From: Lentzea nigeriaca
GTDB taxonomy: Bacteria > Actinomycetota > Actinomycetes > Mycobacteriales > Pseudonocardiaceae
DNA length: 64,000 bases
Direction of reading: 5' to 3'
NCBI RefSeq assembly: GCF_016907955.1
Contig: NZ_JAFBCX010000001.1
Coordinates: 1,054,001 to 1,118,000 of the forward strand
The position numbers and the translations under genes were made by a program. Positions 62,023 to 64,000 of the stretch are shown here, one piece after another; position 1 is the stretch's first letter; each line of letters opens with the position of its first letter. The notes under the pieces are model-generated. The model had not been told where the DNA came from, made no database searches, and worked only from the letters and a program-made list of their open reading frames with translations.

Positions 62023-62979
62023 GTGGGGGAAGAAGTTCTCGAGGGCTGGCGGGGATTCCCGGTCACCGGCTGGCGGAGTGTCGAGGCCGTGCGGCGCAGG
62101 CTCGACGCGGGCGCCGACCCGAACGTCGGCCCGTTCTGGATGACGCCGCTGCACTCGGCAGTGGAGTTCGGCACGGCCGAGACCGTGGCCGAGGTGGCCG
62201 CTCGGGTCGACGACGTCGATCAGCTGGGCGACGGCCGGAGCGCGTTGTGGCGGGCCGTCTACGAGGGCAAGGCCGACATCGCGAAGGCGTTGCTGGCCGC
62301 CGGGGCGGATCCGGTGCGCCCCATGATGTCCGGCTGGTCGCCGGCCCGGCTGAGCCGCGCGACCCGGCACGTCATCCCGTCCGGCGAGGTGCTGACCGAG
62401 GACGAGCAGCTGGCGGTCAGCGAGGCCGGCCGCCTGGTGCACGCGCTGAAAGACTTCCCCTTCTACGACGGCTACAGCCTCGCCTGCGTCGCCGGCATCG
62501 ACGCCGAGGAGGCGACCCGCAGGCTGAACGCGGTCGTGGTGCCCGCGGCGGACGTCCCGGACTCGGTGCCGACCGGGTGGCCCGGCCCGTTCGGCGAGGA
62601 CACCGAGCGCGCTCTCGGCGTCACGACCGTGCCGGGCGGCTGCATCCTGTTCCAGCCCTGGTACTTCGCAGTCCAGCGGCCGGAGGCGATGAAGCCGCTG
62701 TCGGCGGGCACCGTCGCGTACGGCATGTACGCCAACCCGAAGAGCGGCAACCAGGGCAACGTCCACCGCGACGGCGAGACCATCGGCTGGGACCTGCACC
62801 CCGGCGGCGGTCCGAACGAGCGGGACAGCACGGCCGAGGTGCTCCTGGCGTACCTCTACGCCCACAAGGCCGTCGCCTACTGCTGCGCCTACGCGGGGCT
62901 GCGGCCCAAGAACAGCAAGGCGTTCACTGAGCCGGACCAGTGGGTTCTCCTTCCCGCTCTCAGCGACGGGCGCGCATGA
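62023..62979 (+). CDS. Ankyrin-repeat protein
   Basis: 318 residues. About three ankyrin repeats fill residues 15-110 (SVEAVRRRLDAGADPNVGP, TPLHSAVEFGTAETVAE, ALWRAVYEGKADIAKALLAAGADP). The second half, with GCILFQPWYFAVQ and YGMYANPKSGNQGN, is an unassigned globular domain common to actinobacterial ankyrin proteins. It is probably cytosolic and mediates protein binding. The GTG start has no ribosome-binding site because a hairpin precedes it; leaderless translation or a later start is possible. Confidence 0.75.
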   Translation: MGEEVLEGWRGFPVTGWRSVEAVRRRLDAGADPNVGPFWMTPLHSAVEFGTAETVAEVAARVDDVDQLGDGRSALWRAVYEGKADIAKALLAAGADPVRPMMSGWSPARLSRATRHVIPSGEVLTEDEQLAVSEAGRLVHALKDFPFYDGYSLACVAGIDAEEATRRLNAVVVPAADVPDSVPTGWPGPFGEDTERALGVTTVPGGCILFQPWYFAVQRPEAMKPLSAGTVAYGMYANPKSGNQGNVHRDGETIGWDLHPGGGPNERDSTAEVLLAYLYAHKAVAYCCAYAGLRPKNSKAFTEPDQWVLLPALSDGRA

Positions 62980-62986
62980 TGGGTGC

Positions 62987-63817
62987 ATGCTGGAGGCACT
63001 GCGGCGGCAGCTGAGCGACGGGCTGTTCGAGAAGGTCGCCGGACCGGAGCGGGAGAAGCACGCGCGGCGGATCCACGACGCGCCCGGCCCGCGCATGTTC
63101 GCGGAAGACCGGCCGATCCGGCACGTCCACGCTGATCACGCCATGTTCATCGGCGGGCTGCGGGCGTTGCTGCTGCAGTCGTTGCACCCGCTCGCGATGG
63201 CCGCGGTCGCGCAGCACTCCGACTACCGCGCCGACCCGTGGGGACGGTTGCAGCGCACCAGTCTGTTCGTCGGCGTGACGACGTACGGGACGGTCGAGGC
63301 CGCGCACGAGGTGATCGAACGGCTCGCGCGGGTGCACTCGTTCATCCACGGCACCGCGCCGGACGGGCGGGCCTACCGCGCCGACGACCCGCACCTGCTG
63401 GGCTGGGTGCACGTGGCCGAGGTCGACAGCTTCCTGCGCTGCCACCAGAAGTACGGCGAGAAACCCCTCGACGACTACGACGGCTACGTCGCCGACATGG
63501 CGGTGATCGCGGACGCGATGGGCATCCCGGAACCGCCGCGCACGACCGCGGAGCTCGACGCTCGGCTGAACGCCTACCGCGCCGAGCTGAAAGGCACAGC
63601 CGAGGCCAGGGAAGCGGCGAAGTTCCTGCTGCTCAAAGCCCCTCTGCCGATGCTGGCGCGCGGTCCGTACGCGGTGCTCGCGGCGACCGCGGTGGCGAGT
63701 TTGCCGCTGTGGGCGCGGATTCCGTTGCGGCTGCCGTACCTGCCGATCGCCGAAGCCACCGGGGTGCGGTTCGCGGGCCACGCGTTGATGCGCGGCCTGC
63801 GCTGGGTCACCGGCTGA
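62987..63817 (+). CDS. DUF2236 (oxygenase MpaB-like) protein
   Basis: 276 residues. FAEDRPIRHVHADHAMFIGGLRALLLQSLHPLAMA and WGRLQRTSLFVGVTTYGT contain the conserved His and Arg residues of the DUF2236/MpaB family, which in characterised members bind haem and cleave polymers such as rubber. The GWVHVAEVDSFL segment supplies another His. A C-terminal hydrophobic part (about 215-250) may attach it to the membrane. It starts 7 bp after the ankyrin gene. Its specific reaction is unknown. Confidence 0.82.
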   Translation: MLEALRRQLSDGLFEKVAGPEREKHARRIHDAPGPRMFAEDRPIRHVHADHAMFIGGLRALLLQSLHPLAMAAVAQHSDYRADPWGRLQRTSLFVGVTTYGTVEAAHEVIERLARVHSFIHGTAPDGRAYRADDPHLLGWVHVAEVDSFLRCHQKYGEKPLDDYDGYVADMAVIADAMGIPEPPRTTAELDARLNAYRAELKGTAEAREAAKFLLLKAPLPMLARGPYAVLAATAVASLPLWARIPLRLPYLPIAEATGVRFAGHALMRGLRWVTG

Positions 63818-64000
63818 GGAAGTCCATCACCAGTGGCGTGGCTTCTGAGCGAAACTCCTCGAAGTAGCCATGCCGCGCGCCCTCGATGAGGTGCATCCGC
63901 GCGCCGGGAATCCGCTCGGTGATCAGGGGAGCGTTGGCCGTGGGGTTGAAGATGTCCTCGGTTCCGTGCACCACCAGAGTGGGTGCGGTGATCGACGGCA
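63807..64000 (-). CDS. Alpha/beta hydrolase, C-terminal fragment
   Basis: 64 codons of a gene running out of the window. PTLVVHGTEDIFNPTAN has the acidic catalytic residue on its strand, and LIEGARHGYFEEFRSE has the catalytic His, as in proline-iminopeptidase- or lipase-like hydrolases. The nucleophile is outside. The stop codon overlaps the end of the DUF2236 gene by 11 bp in convergent orientation. Confidence 0.75.
   Translation of the reverse strand, partial: PSITAPTLVVHGTEDIFNPTANAPLITERIPGARMHLIEGARHGYFEEFRSEATPLVMDFLSR

Noticed and set aside
59100..62174. 1024-codon open frame antisense to the fucosidase gene
   Set aside because: Composition is typical of a complementary-strand shadow, and it covers a gene with a signal peptide and recognisable GH29 and CBM domains.

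Overview
The window is GC-rich, densely coding actinobacterial chromosome. It has many GTG starts, 4-bp ATGA/GTGA overlaps and a Pup-proteasome locus. Gene content and protein sequence point to the order Pseudonocardiales (Lentzea, Saccharothrix, Actinosynnema or a close relative); this assignment is inferred, because no rRNA gene is present. No tRNA, rRNA or CRISPR array was seen.

Backbone. Genes at about 6.4-41.5 kb follow the order known from Mycobacterium tuberculosis Rv2112c-Rv2089c: dop, pup, prcB, prcA, pafA, pafB, pafC, tatA, tatC, helY, a DUF4333 membrane protein, a 5'-3' exonuclease and an M24 dipeptidase. Together they cover protein tagging and degradation, the PafBC DNA-damage regulators, twin-arginine export and RNA/DNA processing. 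Three blocks interrupt the order. The first (9.9-17.5 kb) holds a glycerol catabolism cluster (IclR regulator, glpK, glpD) with two matching palindromic operators, a decayed phosphotransferase gene and a PAP2-lipid kinase fusion. The second (18.9-21.8 kb) includes a possible secreted L,D-transpeptidase-like toxin. The third (28.2-30.3 kb) is a DUF222-HNH (13E12-type) nuclease gene enclosed by 240-bp inverted repeats. No Mpa/ARC ATPase lies upstream of dop in this window.

Left end (1-6.3 kb): the tail of a GH5 cellulase, an aldo/keto reductase, a small membrane protein, a NarL-type two-component system, a Nudix hydrolase and an FtsX-type permease.

Middle (35-47.6 kb): a divergent pair of secreted CHAP-domain hydrolases with repeat tails, a PepQ-AsnC gene pair, an HxlR regulator, an ABC system with two ATPases and one large permease, and a VOC protein with its HTH partner.

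47.6-52.6 kb: a tightly overlapping 4-hydroxyproline catabolic operon (epimerase, DapA-type deaminase, three dehydrogenase subunits) behind an XRE-cupin regulator, with a perfect 8+2+8 palindrome between regulator and operon.

53-59 kb: a probable conflict/defence locus. A nucleotide-hydrolase-like (DrHyd/TIR-like)-TPR protein and a SLATT/DUF4231 membrane protein form one operon. Divergent to it are a TIR-TM-WD40 protein and a lipoprotein. This is the best candidate here for an undescribed system.

Right end (59-64 kb): a multidomain GH29 fucosidase-like secreted enzyme, an ankyrin protein, a DUF2236 protein and the tail of an alpha/beta hydrolase.
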